Source: Glaciecola sp049650345
GTDB taxonomy: Bacteria > Pseudomonadota > Gammaproteobacteria > Enterobacterales > Alteromonadaceae
Assembly (NCBI GenBank): GCA_049650345.1
Contig: JBARZY010000123.1
Coordinates: 49,185 to 113,184, forward strand
Reading direction: 5' to 3'
DNA length: 64,000 nucleotides
Position numbers and translations under genes: made by a program. The notes under the pieces are model-generated. The model was not told the origin of the DNA. It saw only the letters and a program-made list of their open reading frames with translations, and did not search any database. This document shows positions 44,902-54,979 of this stretch, piece after piece; position 1 is the stretch's first letter, and each line of letters starts with the position of its first letter.

Positions 44902-45895
44902 TACGAATAGCTCTACCCTAATAAAACTAGCTGTTACACCAGGCGAACCTGCCGGTATAGGTCCTGATCTTGTTATTTTATTGAGTGAATATGAATGGGA
45001 CGCTCAAATTGTTGTTTTTGCTGATATTGACTTACTTAAATCTCGCGCGCAACTGTTGGGAAAAACACTTGACGTAATACCTTATAGCCAAGGCATGCAG
45101 TACATTCAAAAACCTGGTCAATTAATAGTACAACATGTTCCATTGGCTGCACCTGCAGTGGCAGGTGAATTAAACAGTGAGAACGGACATTATGTTGTAG
45201 ACACCCTTCGCTTAGCTTGCGAAGCTAATATGCAAGGTGAATTTGACGCCGTGGTAACCGGCCCAGTGCATAAAGGTATTATAAATAAGGCAGGTGTTTC
45301 TTTCAGTGGGCACACTGAATACTTCGCGCAACAATCTAATACCGCCGATGTTGTTATGATGCTAGCGACTGACGGCCTGCGGGTATGCTTAGCAACAACG
45401 CATATACCTTTGGCCTACGTAAGCAAAGCAATTACGCCAGAGCGAATTGAAAAAGTAGTCGGTATTATGCATACCGATTTACAACAAAAATTCGGCATCC
45501 CTAACCCTACAATATATGTGTGTGGCTTAAATCCACATGCCGGTGAAGATGGGCACTTAGGTAATGAAGAGATTCTAACTATTACTCCTACGCTTGAGCG
45601 CTTGCGCGAACAGGGTATGAATTTAGTTGGGCCTCTACCCGCTGACACAATATTTCAACCCAAATATTTAGAACAAGCTGATGCCGTATTAGCGATGTAT
45701 CATGACCAAGGTTTGCCGGTACTAAAATTTAAAGGTTTTGGTAACTCAGTGAATATTACCTTGGGATTGCCTTTTATTAGAACTTCTGTTGATCATGGCA
45801 CGGCAACTGATTTAGCAGGTACTGGTACTGCCGATACCGGCAGTATGAAACGAGCAATAAACAAAGCCATTAAATTAGCGAAGTTAAAAGCGTGA
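44894..45895 (+). CDS. pdxA: 4-hydroxythreonine-4-phosphate dehydrogenase
   Basis: Oxidises 4-phosphohydroxy-L-threonine in vitamin B6 synthesis, feeding PdxJ (also in this window). 333 residues from ATG 44894; motifs VTPGEPAGIGPDL, VVTGPVHKGIINKAG, SGHTEYFA with metal histidines, and AMYHDQGLPVLKFKGF are present. Its start lies inside the surA end and its stop overlaps the rsmA start (GTGA). Confidence 0.97.
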   Translation: MLDTNSSTLIKLAVTPGEPAGIGPDLVILLSEYEWDAQIVVFADIDLLKSRAQLLGKTLDVIPYSQGMQYIQKPGQLIVQHVPLAAPAVAGELNSENGHYVVDTLRLACEANMQGEFDAVVTGPVHKGIINKAGVSFSGHTEYFAQQSNTADVVMMLATDGLRVCLATTHIPLAYVSKAITPERIEKVVGIMHTDLQQKFGIPNPTIYVCGLNPHAGEDGHLGNEEILTITPTLERLREQGMNLVGPLPADTIFQPKYLEQADAVLAMYHDQGLPVLKFKGFGNSVNITLGLPFIRTSVDHGTATDLAGTGTADTGSMKRAINKAIKLAKLKA

Positions 45896-46734
45896 GTAAT
45901 AACAAACATTTAGGGCACACTGCCCGCAAACGGTTTGGGCAAAACTTTTTGCATGACGATTATATCATTGACAAAATTGTAAGTGCCATAGCACCTAAAA
46001 ATGGTGAAAACTTAGTCGAAATAGGCCCAGGTTTAGGGGCTTTAACTGAGCCCGTGACCGAAATAGTAGACCAACTAACCGTGGTAGAGTTAGACCGCGA
46101 TTTAGCCAAACGTTTGCGCGAGCATCCATTTATGCAAAGCAAGCTCACCGTAGTTGAACAAGATGCGCTTAAATTTGACTTTTCATCTATGGTAACCAGT
46201 GATAATGGAGAATCGAAGGGCAAACTGCGGGTATTTGGCAACCTTCCTTACAACATCTCTACACCATTGATGTTTCATCTGTTTGAACATTGCGCCCATA
46301 TTCAAGATATGCACTTTATGCTCCAAAATGAAGTGGTTAAACGTTTATGTGCTACAAGCGGCGATAAACTCTATGGCAGATTGTCGGTAATGGCGCAATA
46401 TTATTGCAGCGCCGTCCCAGTGGTGATGGTTCCACCAACGGCATTTAAGCCACCACCAAAAGTAGACTCTGCCGTAGTCAGATTAACACCTCACGCCACT
46501 CCCAGAATTAACGTTAAATCGGTGGATATGTTACAGAAAGTTGTAACGGCGGCGTTTAACCAACGCAGAAAAACCATAAGAAATAGCCTAAAAGACTTGT
46601 TAGATGAGTCACAAATTACTACATTGGGTATCAAACCTGAAATTAGAGCTGAAAAACTTACACTTGAAGAGTTTGCGGCGCTAGCAAATGCAGTATTTGA
46701 GAATTCAACAAATGAGTCAAAGCATACAAATTGA
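45892..46734 (+). CDS. rsmA: 16S rRNA (A1518/A1519-N6,N6)-dimethyltransferase
   Basis: KsgA-type dimethylase of the two adenines in helix 45 of 16S rRNA, a late 30S assembly check. 280 residues with RKRFGQNFLHD, SAM motif EIGPGLGALTE, and catalytic NLPY (FGNLPYNISTPL). The GTG start overlaps the pdxA stop, and the 3' end overlaps apaG by 23 bases. Confidence 0.98.
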   Translation: MSNNKHLGHTARKRFGQNFLHDDYIIDKIVSAIAPKNGENLVEIGPGLGALTEPVTEIVDQLTVVELDRDLAKRLREHPFMQSKLTVVEQDALKFDFSSMVTSDNGESKGKLRVFGNLPYNISTPLMFHLFEHCAHIQDMHFMLQNEVVKRLCATSGDKLYGRLSVMAQYYCSAVPVVMVPPTAFKPPPKVDSAVVRLTPHATPRINVKSVDMLQKVVTAAFNQRRKTIRNSLKDLLDESQITTLGIKPEIRAEKLTLEEFAALANAVFENSTNESKHTN

Positions 46735-47113
46735 TGTCACCACAAAGTATTTAGGCAGGCAAGACAAGCCTGCCGATAGCAATATGTACGTATTCAGTTA
46801 TACCGTCAATATTACTAACAATAGCCCAAGTACTGTGCAGTTAATGAGCCGCTATTGGCTTATTACAAATGGAGACGGTGAAAAAATTGAAGTGCAAGGT
46901 GATGGCGTAGTAGGAGAACAACCTATTATTGCTCCCCAAGAAACCTTTTCGTACACTAGCGCCTCAATGTTAAAAACCGCTGTGGGCACCATGGAAGGTT
47001 TTTATGCCTTTGTTATTCCAAGTCCTGAAAGCCCTACTGAAACCCCTGTAGAGTCGGAATTTAAAACAGATATTCCTGCTTTTAGTTTAGCCGTACCCAA
47101 TAGTGTTCATTAA
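46712..47113 (+). CDS. apaG: ApaG family protein
   Basis: 133-residue beta-sandwich protein of the ApaG/DUF525 family; fold known, function uncertain (linked to metal or nucleotide binding and to Co2+ tolerance in some bacteria). Family blocks VQLMSRYWLITNGDG and VQGDGVVGEQPIIAP are clear. The ATG at 46712 lies within rsmA, indicating tight coupling; apaH follows after 3 bases. Confidence 0.95.
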   Translation: MSQSIQIDVTTKYLGRQDKPADSNMYVFSYTVNITNNSPSTVQLMSRYWLITNGDGEKIEVQGDGVVGEQPIIAPQETFSYTSASMLKTAVGTMEGFYAFVIPSPESPTETPVESEFKTDIPAFSLAVPNSVH

Positions 47114-47116
47114 ATA

Positions 47117-47938
47117 ATGAAAAACTATGTAGTGGGTGACATTCAAGGTTGTTATAAAGGCCTTCGAAAACTGCTAAAAAAAGCACAGTTTAATCCCCAA
47201 CAGGATAAACTGTGGTCAGTAGGCGATTTGATTGCCAGAGGCCCTGAAAGCTTAGAAACCTTGGCATACTTACACGATTTAGGAGAACACTTTGACACCG
47301 TGTTAGGGAATCATGACTTACACCTTATCGCGCATGCCCATGGTGTGAGTAAATTAAAACCCCAAGACAAACTTGACGCATTAGTTAAACATAAACACTT
47401 TAGCCGATACATTGATTTTCTACTTAGCAAACCCTTAGCATTGTATCCTGCTAAAGATATATTGATTAGCCATGCTGGTTTATACCCCAAATGGTCGCTT
47501 CAAAAAGCATTAAAAATGGCACGTAAAGTCAGCGCCTCACTAAACACCGGTAATCCTACTGACTTCTTAAAATCAATGTACGGCAACAAACCCAACGTAT
47601 GGAGTAAAACACTAAGCGATGAAGAAAAGCTTCGCTTCAGCGTAAATGCACTCACCAGAATGCGTTACATTACACCCGATTTTGGTTTAGAGTTTTCAAC
47701 TAAAAGCCATCCAGACAATACGACTTCTAACGTGCGACCATGGTTTGACTTTCACAATGCCAAAACAAACCCAAAGCAAACTGTATTGTTTGGTCATTGG
47801 GCGTCTCTGTTAGGACAAATCCCGAGTAACATCTCGTCTCCTGCAAAAGTGGTAGCCTTAGATACCGGTTACGTATGGGGAAATACAATGACTTTATATT
47901 GTATCGAGACACAAAAACTAATCCGCGTACAAGCATAA
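47117..47938 (+). CDS. apaH: Diadenosine tetraphosphatase ApaH
   Basis: Symmetrical Ap4A hydrolase (gives two ADP), 273 residues, calcineurin-like metallophosphatase fold. Motifs VVGDIQGCYKGL (GDxxG), VGDLIARGPES (GDxxxRG) and TVLGNHDLHL (GNHD) give the metal ligands; later histidines are in LISHAGLY and FGHWASL. Last gene of the lptD-surA-pdxA-rsmA-apaG-apaH run. Confidence 0.97.
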   Translation: MKNYVVGDIQGCYKGLRKLLKKAQFNPQQDKLWSVGDLIARGPESLETLAYLHDLGEHFDTVLGNHDLHLIAHAHGVSKLKPQDKLDALVKHKHFSRYIDFLLSKPLALYPAKDILISHAGLYPKWSLQKALKMARKVSASLNTGNPTDFLKSMYGNKPNVWSKTLSDEEKLRFSVNALTRMRYITPDFGLEFSTKSHPDNTTSNVRPWFDFHNAKTNPKQTVLFGHWASLLGQIPSNISSPAKVVALDTGYVWGNTMTLYCIETQKLIRVQA

Positions 47939-48030
47939 AGTAATTAATTTCGCTGACGATAACTCTACATACGTTTTATTTAATGCGGCTATTTTTTGTT
48001 GGCCGTATACATATTGTTTTAGGAGTTGTC

Positions 48031-50055
48031 ATGAGAATAACCGTTGCCATGCGCGTTATTGGTGGGTTCAGTGTTATCAGCTTATTGCTGATTGCTTTGG
48101 GCATATCATCAATATGGAGTGTTGGCCGAATAGGCAACGCATCTGAAGAGTTGAGCACTCTTGCCTTGCCTACGGTTGCAGGTAGTTCTGATTTAAAAGC
48201 ATCTTTTCTGAATATGGGTAGACTCACTTTTGAAGGCTTTGTTTCTAAAAACAAATCTGTGGTTCAAGAAAAACGTGACGCTTACAAACAAGCACAAGAC
48301 ACCTTTGATGCCACGCTAAGTAAACTCCGTAGCGTAGTAAACAAGCAGAAAGATCTGCGAGCAGCGGTATCTACTGTGCAGGAAATTTATGATGCTTACA
48401 GTATTAGCACTGACCAATTGTTTGACGCTCATATCGCATCGATTGACCATACCAGCGCTATTACTAATATGCTTGAAGAGCTTGAGGAAAAGGCAGATGA
48501 CGCATCTTCCTTGCTACTTGATTTTAATGACTTAGACGAAGTCGCTCGTTCAACAAAATTACGTGCCGTGTCTGAGTTAACCGGCCCTATGGAGTCGGGA
48601 CTATTGACCCTCTTGTCGATTAGTGCTGAGTATACAACATCTGAAACCTTATCAAGAGCTGACTTACGTAGCCAAGAAATAACCGTAATTTTAGAGCAAA
48701 CTAAATCTCGGCTATCTGAGATTCTAAGCACTGCAGACGGTGCAGATGACTCTGGTACACTAGAAGAAGTGGGAGAATTAATAGGGGATATCGATCAGTT
48801 GCTAATTAGCTCTAGTGGAATACTGCCAGTTAAGGTTGCGCAACTTGAATCCGTTATACTCGCACAATCCAAATTAGCAGAATCTGATGAGCAAATAGAC
48901 TTAGCGGTTGAGCAACTGACTATACTAAATACACTTGCTGACAAAAAAGCCAGTGCAGTTAAATTAAGTGTATCAGATCAAATCACCAGCAGTACGGTAT
49001 GGGTGATTATGGTTATATTGGTGTCGTTGGTGATTGCTGCAGGTATTGCTTATTTGAGTGTTCGAGCGATAACCGTGCCGCTTGCGCGTGTTAATCAATT
49101 GCTCAAAGTCGCTTCTTCAGGAGACTTAACACAACGTTTAGATGACTCGTCGCGAGATGAGTTTGGTACCCTATCGAAAAACTGTAATAACTTGATCGAT
49201 AGTTTAAAAGACCTAATAAACGGTATTAATCAACGCGCCGACCAGTTGGCCGCTGCCAGCGGACAAACGTCAAATATAACTAAACAAACGACCTTATCAA
49301 TTGAGGATCAAAAGCAGCAAATTTCACAGATTGCCGCTGCAACAACTGAAATGCACACCACTTCTGAATTGGTATCGGCGAATGCTGATGACACACTTCA
49401 AGAAATAAAACACGCTGATGTTGAAGCTGAAAAAGTGAAAGAAATATCAAACAAAAACAAGTCAACCATAGAAGTATTAGCAAACGATGTACAACAAGCT
49501 GCGGAAGTGATTAATAAATTACATCAAGACAGCGCAAGCATCGGCGGCATTTTAGACGTAATACGAGGAGTTGCAGATCAAACTAACTTACTTGCTCTTA
49601 ACGCTGCTATTGAAGCCGCGAGAGCCGGTGAGCAAGGGCGTGGCTTTGCAGTAGTTGCTGATGAAGTACGTACACTAGCAAGTCGCACGCAGCAGTCGAC
49701 CCAAGAAATCAATTCAATGATTGAAGTGTTACAAGCTGGCGCTGAGAAAGCCGTGTCGGTTATGAATCAAGGCAAAGAGCAAACGGTGCTATGCGTAGAG
49801 CAAACCGAGAAAGCTGGCGAAGCCTTGAATTTAATTACTAGCGCTGTTCATAGAGCATACGAAGTAAGCACACGTATAGAACAAGCTGCACGTGAGCAAC
49901 ACACAGTTTCATCTGAAATTAGTGAGCGCCTAGAGAATATTGTAGGCATTGCGGAGCAAACCACTACTGGTGCGCAGCAAACCTCTGACTCCAGTGCAGA
50001 GGTAGCTAAACTTGCAGAAGAGCTACAAGAATCAATTGGCCGCTTTAAAGTATAA
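48031..50055 (+). CDS. Methyl-accepting chemotaxis protein
   Basis: Transmembrane chemoreceptor of 674 residues; ATG 48031 has a perfect AGGAG five bases upstream. Transmembrane helix 1 about residues 9-30, a mostly helical periplasmic ligand domain of roughly 300 residues, helix 2 about 327-350 (VWVIMVILVSLVIAAGIAYL), HAMP about 350-400, and a cytoplasmic signalling domain whose tip is intact (AIEAARAGEQGRGFAVVADE). The ligand cannot be predicted. It stands alone between apaH and a strong terminator, with no che genes in this window. Confidence 0.93.
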   Translation: MRITVAMRVIGGFSVISLLLIALGISSIWSVGRIGNASEELSTLALPTVAGSSDLKASFLNMGRLTFEGFVSKNKSVVQEKRDAYKQAQDTFDATLSKLRSVVNKQKDLRAAVSTVQEIYDAYSISTDQLFDAHIASIDHTSAITNMLEELEEKADDASSLLLDFNDLDEVARSTKLRAVSELTGPMESGLLTLLSISAEYTTSETLSRADLRSQEITVILEQTKSRLSEILSTADGADDSGTLEEVGELIGDIDQLLISSSGILPVKVAQLESVILAQSKLAESDEQIDLAVEQLTILNTLADKKASAVKLSVSDQITSSTVWVIMVILVSLVIAAGIAYLSVRAITVPLARVNQLLKVASSGDLTQRLDDSSRDEFGTLSKNCNNLIDSLKDLINGINQRADQLAAASGQTSNITKQTTLSIEDQKQQISQIAAATTEMHTTSELVSANADDTLQEIKHADVEAEKVKEISNKNKSTIEVLANDVQQAAEVINKLHQDSASIGGILDVIRGVADQTNLLALNAAIEAARAGEQGRGFAVVADEVRTLASRTQQSTQEINSMIEVLQAGAEKAVSVMNQGKEQTVLCVEQTEKAGEALNLITSAVHRAYEVSTRIEQAAREQHTVSSEISERLENIVGIAEQTTTGAQQTSDSSAEVAKLAEELQESIGRFKV

Positions 50056-50066
50056 TTAGCAATTAC

Positions 50067-50106
50067 AAAACGCCCTGTTACTAATACAGTAACAGGGCGT
50101 TTTTTT
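50067..50106 (+). terminator. Strong terminator after the chemoreceptor gene
   Basis: A 13-bp perfect stem, ACGCCCTGTTACT (50070-50082) with AGTAACAGGGCGT (50088-50100), a five-base loop and a T run on the plus strand; an A run precedes it, so it may also serve the convergent lysC gene 24 bases away. Confidence 0.93.
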
Positions 50107-50129
50107 ATGGCGCTTAAGCAAATAGAAGA

Positions 50130-51479
50130 CTATTCAAACAACGCTTTGTGAAGCGTTTTTACCACTGCGTCGCTTTGCTGATTGCTTACCACAAACGATA
50201 AGTTATGCACGTTAGCGCCGAAACAAATCATCCGTAGATTAAAATCACCTATAGCGGCAAAGACACGAGAAGATACACCAGACTCACTGTGCATATTATT
50301 TCCCACTACAGTGACAACGTCGAAGTCTTGTTCAACCGTTACCTCGCAAATATTACTGAGTTCTACCAAGGTTTCTTTATTAATTTTTTCTGACATTGAA
50401 TTGGGAGGATTATCTAAGGTAAATGACACCGCTATTTCTGAGGTAGTCACCAAATCAACACTTAACTCATGCTTTGCAATAACATTAAACACTCGTTCCA
50501 AAAAGCCTTGGGCATACATCATCTTCGGCGTTTTTACGGTAACCAATACTTGGTCTTTACGCTTGGTAATGGCTCTAAAAGGTGGCTCCACCTCACAATC
50601 GCGCTTAATCCAAGTACCACCCTTTTCAGGCTCTTTACTCGAACCCACAAATACTTGGATGTTTTGACGCAAAGCCGGCTCCATCGTGGCAGGATGCAAT
50701 ACTTTGGCACCGAAAGTTGCCATTTCAGCAGCTTCTTCAAAACTTAACTCAGGAAGCGGTTTAGCTTTGTCAGTGATACGAGGATCGGTTGTATACACAC
50801 CTATTACATCGGTCCAAATTTCGCAAGTTTGCGCACCTAGTGCTTCCGCTAACAAGGCTGCAGTAAAATCAGAACCACCTCTGCCAAGCGTAGTGGTGCG
50901 GCCTTGGTCATCAGCGCCGACAAAGCCTTGAGTAACTACAATGTGATTGGCTAACTCGGGTAATAATAGTTGTTGGCATAGTGCTTTGATATTGGGTAAG
51001 TCTGGCGCCGCTTCAGTAAAACGAGCGTCGGTGCGTAATACTTTTCGTACGTCAAAGTTAATTGCATTTGCACCCTGCTCGCGCAATATTGCAGCGCATA
51101 ACAGCGATGACATGCGCTCACCCATCGACATTAGGGCATCTTTTAAATCATCTCGATAATTAAGTTCTTCATGACGTGCATACGAATCCAGTTCATCTAG
51201 CAAAGCAAAAAGCTTGTCTTCAACTTCACTCGGTTTTTTAAGCTCATTTAAAATATTAAATTCAATCTTTCGGATATTTTCTATAACGTCGGTGATTTGC
51301 TCAGAAGTAAGCGCGGTATTCGCTAGCAGTACCAAGTGATTCGTAACGCCAGCAGCGGCACTCACAACCATGACTTTTGTTGCAGGGTTATTCACCACAA
51401 TCGCTGCGCAGCTATTAATCGTGTTGTAATTAGCAACACTCGTACCGCCAAACTTGGCAACGTTTAACAAATTTTGCAT
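50130..51479 (-). CDS. lysC: Monofunctional aspartate kinase (LysC type)
   Basis: Phosphorylates aspartate at the start of lysine, methionine and threonine synthesis. The 449-residue length equals that of E. coli LysC. Kinase motif KFGGTSVANYNTI is at the N-terminus, with TTLGRGGSDFTAALLAEAL downstream; two ACT regulatory domains occupy about residues 305-449. AGGAAC precedes the ATG. Only 53 bases separate it from the DUF192 gene upstream, leaving no room for a lysine riboswitch of the kind found before E. coli lysC. Confidence 0.95.
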   Translation of the reverse strand: MQNLLNVAKFGGTSVANYNTINSCAAIVVNNPATKVMVVSAAAGVTNHLVLLANTALTSEQITDVIENIRKIEFNILNELKKPSEVEDKLFALLDELDSYARHEELNYRDDLKDALMSMGERMSSLLCAAILREQGANAINFDVRKVLRTDARFTEAAPDLPNIKALCQQLLLPELANHIVVTQGFVGADDQGRTTTLGRGGSDFTAALLAEALGAQTCEIWTDVIGVYTTDPRITDKAKPLPELSFEEAAEMATFGAKVLHPATMEPALRQNIQVFVGSSKEPEKGGTWIKRDCEVEPPFRAITKRKDQVLVTVKTPKMMYAQGFLERVFNVIAKHELSVDLVTTSEIAVSFTLDNPPNSMSEKINKETLVELSNICEVTVEQDFDVVTVVGNNMHSESGVSSRVFAAIGDFNLRMICFGANVHNLSFVVSNQQSDAVVKTLHKALFE

Positions 51480-51532
51480 GTAAGTTCCTATAAACTATCG
51501 CCCAACCACAGGCGCTAATATTATCGTGTTAT

Positions 51533-51994
51533 TCACTGTTTCTGATTGACGACTAAGGTGTCGCCAACTTTGATATTATTTTTGCCAAACCAGCCTTGAT
51601 TCATCTCTAAAGCATACAACACTGGTTTTGGCGAACGAACGGAGGTCAAATCGTGTGGCGTTAATGGCTGTATATCAATAATAAGACCATCTTCGTCGAT
51701 ATACGCTAAATCTAGCGGGATATAAGTATTTTTCATCCAAATACTCGCAATTCGCACGCTGTCGAACTTAAACAACATGCCGCAGTTATCGCACATGGCT
51801 CGACGATACATAAGTCCTAACTGACGCTCAAGATCTTCATCGGCATAGGCAACAGTAAGTGTTAGATCGCCGACTGAAATATCAATGGTGTTAGGATCAT
51901 CTGCTTCTTCAAGCGCACTAAGGTTAAAACAAATCAGTATTGTTAGAGCCGCTAAACCCTTTACACACTTTCGCAAAACATTTTCACTTAACAT
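51533..51994 (-). CDS. Exported DUF192 family protein
   Basis: A 153-residue protein with an N-terminal signal peptide (hydrophobic about residues 12-27) and a DUF192 domain (about 38-150): LERQLGLMYRR, GMLFKFD, IASIWMKNTYIPLDLAYID, then VLYALEMNQGW. The family is widespread and structurally known but has no established function. It precedes lysC by 53 bases and may share a transcript with it. Confidence 0.85.
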   Translation of the reverse strand: MLSENVLRKCVKGLAALTILICFNLSALEEADDPNTIDISVGDLTLTVAYADEDLERQLGLMYRRAMCDNCGMLFKFDSVRIASIWMKNTYIPLDLAYIDEDGLIIDIQPLTPHDLTSVRSPKPVLYALEMNQGWFGKNNIKVGDTLVVNQKQ

Positions 51995-52068
51995 TGTATG
52001 GCCTTATAGTGATAACAAACTGAATACAAAGTATATGATTCAGAGCATAAAACAAGTATTTGGTTCCA

Positions 52069-52099
52069 CAAAAAAGCCGGGCAACTACGTTACCCGGCT
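52069..52099 (-). terminator. Terminator of acnB
   Basis: AGCCGGGCAAC (52075-52085) pairs with GTTACCCGGCT (52089-52099) with one mismatch and a very short loop; on the minus strand a run of T follows (complement of 52069-52074). It lies 21 bases beyond the acnB stop. Confidence 0.85.
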
Positions 52100-52119
52100 T
52101 TGCTATATTGCGTTAAAGC

Positions 52120-54732
52120 TTAGGCAACGTTCAAGGTTGGAATAATCTTAGCCTTGGCTTCGTCTTCTGCTTTTTTGAATGATTCCATTTTGTCAAAGTT
52201 TAAGTAACGGAATACTTCAGAACTCATAGAATCTATCTTATCAGCATAATCCATATACTCTTCTTTACTAGGTATCTTACCTAAAATAGCGCCAACAGCG
52301 GCCATTTCAGCAGAGCATAAATATACGTCAGCACCATCACCTAAACGGTTAGGGAAGTTACGTGTTGAAGTAGAAAGTACGGTTGTACCTGCTAATACAC
52401 GTGCTTGGTTACCCATACATAATGAACATCCAGGCATTTCAGTACGCACGCCAGCACGGCCATAAATGTTGTAATAACCTTCATCCATCAGCTGTGCTTT
52501 ATCCATTTTCGTGGGTGGAGAAATCCACAAACGAGTTGGTAGCGTACCGCCATATTGTTCAAGTAACTTACCTGCGGCTCTGAAGTGGCCAATGTTCGTC
52601 ATACAAGAACCAATAAACACTTCGTCAATTTTGTCACCAGCTACGTCAGACAATGTTTTTGCATCATCTGGATCGTTAGGACAACATAAAATTGGCTCAT
52701 CAATCTCTGCTAAGTCAATTTCGATAACTTCAGCGTATTCTGCGTCGGCATCAGCTTGCATAAGCGATGGTTCAGCCAACCACTCTTCCATTTTTTGAGC
52801 ACGACGCTCGAGTGTACGTGGGTCGCCGTAACCTTCGTTAATCATCCAACGTAACATAGTAATGTTAGACGTTAAGTATTCTGCAATTGATTCTTCTGAT
52901 AACTTAATAGTACAACCAGCAGCTGAACGCTCAGCTGATGCATCTGATAACTCAAACGCTTGCTCTACAGTTAAATCTTCAAGGCCTTCAATCTCTAGAA
53001 TACGACCTGAGAACGTGTTGATTTTGCCTTTTTTGGCTACGGTTAGTAAGCCTTCTTTAATACCGTATAGAGGAATAGCGTGTACTAAATCACGTAAGGT
53101 AATACCAGGCTTCATTTTCCCTTTGAAACGCACAAGTACCGACTCTGGCATATCTAGAGGCATAACACCGGTTGCCGCGGCAAAGGCAACAAGACCAGAG
53201 CCCGCTGGGAATGAAATACCCATTGGGAAACGCGTATGTGAGTCGCCGCCGGTACCTACAGTATCAGGTAATAGCATGCGGTTTAACCATGAGTGAATGA
53301 TACCGTCGCCAGGACGCAGCGATACACCGCCGCGATTCATAATAAAATCAGGTAGTGTGTGTTGAGTGTCAATATCTACAGGCTTAGGATACGCCGCTGT
53401 GTGACAGAACGACTGCATAGTTAAGTCGGCAGAAAAACCTAAACAAGCTAAGTCTTTTAGTTCATCACGCGTCATTGGGCCGGTAGTATCTTGAGATCCT
53501 ACAGTGGTCATTTTAGGCTCGCAGTATGTGCCTGGACGGATGCCGTCAACACCACACGCTTTACCTACCATTTTTTGCGCCAAAGTAAAGCCTGCGTCAG
53601 AGCTTGCAGGTACTTCCGGCACGCGGAAAATGTCACTAGTTGGCAAGCCTAATGACTCACGCGCTTTTTGGGTAAGGCCACGACCAATAATTAGGTTAAT
53701 ACGGCCACCCGCACGCACTTCATCTAGCAATACTTTTGATTTGTAGCTGTATTCAGCTAGCACTTCACCGGTGTCGGCGTTTTTGATCACACCGTCTAAT
53801 GGGTACACATCAATTACGTCACCCATGTTCATTTTTTCAACGTCAGCTTCAAATACTAAAGCACCCGCGTCTTCCATAGTATTAAAGAAGATTGGCGCTA
53901 CTTTAGAACCAATACATATACCACCGCCGCGCTTGTTAGGTACGCCAGGTAGGTCTTCACCGAAGAACCACAATACTGAGTTAGTCGCTGATTTACGCGA
54001 TGAACCCGTACCCACTACGTCACCAACAAAGGCAACTGGGTGACCCTTTGCTTTGATTTCGTCAATTTGTGCTAATGGACCCACTTCACCATGTTTTTCT
54101 GGCTCTAGACCGTCGCGAGTCATTTTGTACATTGCGCGAGCGTGTAATGGGATATCAGGGCGTGACCACGCATCAGGTGCGGGTGATAGGTCGTCGGTGT
54201 TAGTTTCGCCAGTTACTTTGAATACTGAACAGGTGATTTTTTCTGCTAAGTCGTCACGTGAGGTAAACCATTCAGCTTCAGCCCACGAGTTCATTACGTC
54301 GGTAGCATACGCGTTGCCTGCTTTGTGCTTTTCTTCTACGTCGTGAAACGCATCAAACATTAACAAAGTATGTTTAAGTTCTTCAGCGGCTAATTCAGCT
54401 AAGTCGTTATTGTCTAGCAACTCAACTAAAGTGGTAATGTTGTAACCACCATGCATATTGCCAAGCAACTGCACTGCAGCTTCTGCACTAATTAACGAGC
54501 ATGCCTCTTCGCCTTTAGCAACGGCACTTAAAAAACCGGCTTTTACATAAGCGGCTTCGTCAACGCCCGGAGGAACACGTTCTGACAATAACTCTACTAA
54601 AAATGCTTCTTCACCGGTAGGTGGGTTCTTCAACAATTCAACTAAACCGGCTACTTGCTCAGGGTTTAATGGCTTTGGTGGAATACCTTCTGCGGCACGT
54701 TCTTCTACATGTTTACGATAGTCTTCTAACAC
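52120..54732 (-). CDS. acnB: Aconitate hydratase B
   Basis: Main TCA-cycle aconitase and 2-methylisocitrate dehydratase, 870 residues (E. coli 865). The N-terminal HEAT-like domain (MLEDYRKHVEERAAEGIPPK) identifies the AcnB type; the [4Fe-4S] ligands include the CSLCMGN pair near residue 770. GTG start with GAGGA eight bases upstream. A 247-base gap upstream contains no supported gene. It works in the same pathway as mdh and is fed by ppc. Confidence 0.98.
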   Translation of the reverse strand: MLEDYRKHVEERAAEGIPPKPLNPEQVAGLVELLKNPPTGEEAFLVELLSERVPPGVDEAAYVKAGFLSAVAKGEEACSLISAEAAVQLLGNMHGGYNITTLVELLDNNDLAELAAEELKHTLLMFDAFHDVEEKHKAGNAYATDVMNSWAEAEWFTSRDDLAEKITCSVFKVTGETNTDDLSPAPDAWSRPDIPLHARAMYKMTRDGLEPEKHGEVGPLAQIDEIKAKGHPVAFVGDVVGTGSSRKSATNSVLWFFGEDLPGVPNKRGGGICIGSKVAPIFFNTMEDAGALVFEADVEKMNMGDVIDVYPLDGVIKNADTGEVLAEYSYKSKVLLDEVRAGGRINLIIGRGLTQKARESLGLPTSDIFRVPEVPASSDAGFTLAQKMVGKACGVDGIRPGTYCEPKMTTVGSQDTTGPMTRDELKDLACLGFSADLTMQSFCHTAAYPKPVDIDTQHTLPDFIMNRGGVSLRPGDGIIHSWLNRMLLPDTVGTGGDSHTRFPMGISFPAGSGLVAFAAATGVMPLDMPESVLVRFKGKMKPGITLRDLVHAIPLYGIKEGLLTVAKKGKINTFSGRILEIEGLEDLTVEQAFELSDASAERSAAGCTIKLSEESIAEYLTSNITMLRWMINEGYGDPRTLERRAQKMEEWLAEPSLMQADADAEYAEVIEIDLAEIDEPILCCPNDPDDAKTLSDVAGDKIDEVFIGSCMTNIGHFRAAGKLLEQYGGTLPTRLWISPPTKMDKAQLMDEGYYNIYGRAGVRTEMPGCSLCMGNQARVLAGTTVLSTSTRNFPNRLGDGADVYLCSAEMAAVGAILGKIPSKEEYMDYADKIDSMSSEVFRYLNFDKMESFKKAEDEAKAKIIPTLNVA

Positions 54733-54979
54733 GTTTATAGTCCTCTAGTGTGGGCTTGCAAAGCTGTTCATTATGGCTTTATTTTGCATGAATATGCATA
54801 CAATAATGTAAGCTATTAGAAATCTTGGGCGCAAAGTATAACATTTGTGCCAAAGAAATGAATGTTTGTAAGCGAATATACGAATATAGCCATTATTCAC
54901 CAAGATAATTGAAAACAAAATGTAAATAAGCAAAAGCAATACTAAGGTCGTAACGGGTCAATATCATGCCCACACCGTA

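Noticed and set aside
50182..50667. Plus-strand frame of 161 codons opposite lysC
   Set aside because: Antisense shadow of lysC without a ribosome binding site or known family.
52862..53296. Long plus-strand frame of 144 codons opposite acnB
   Set aside because: Antisense shadow of a highly conserved gene; no independent coding evidence.
54745..54939. Minus-strand frame of 64 codons upstream of acnB
   Set aside because: Hydrophobic by chance in AT-rich DNA, sits in the expected acnB promoter region and has no clear start signal.
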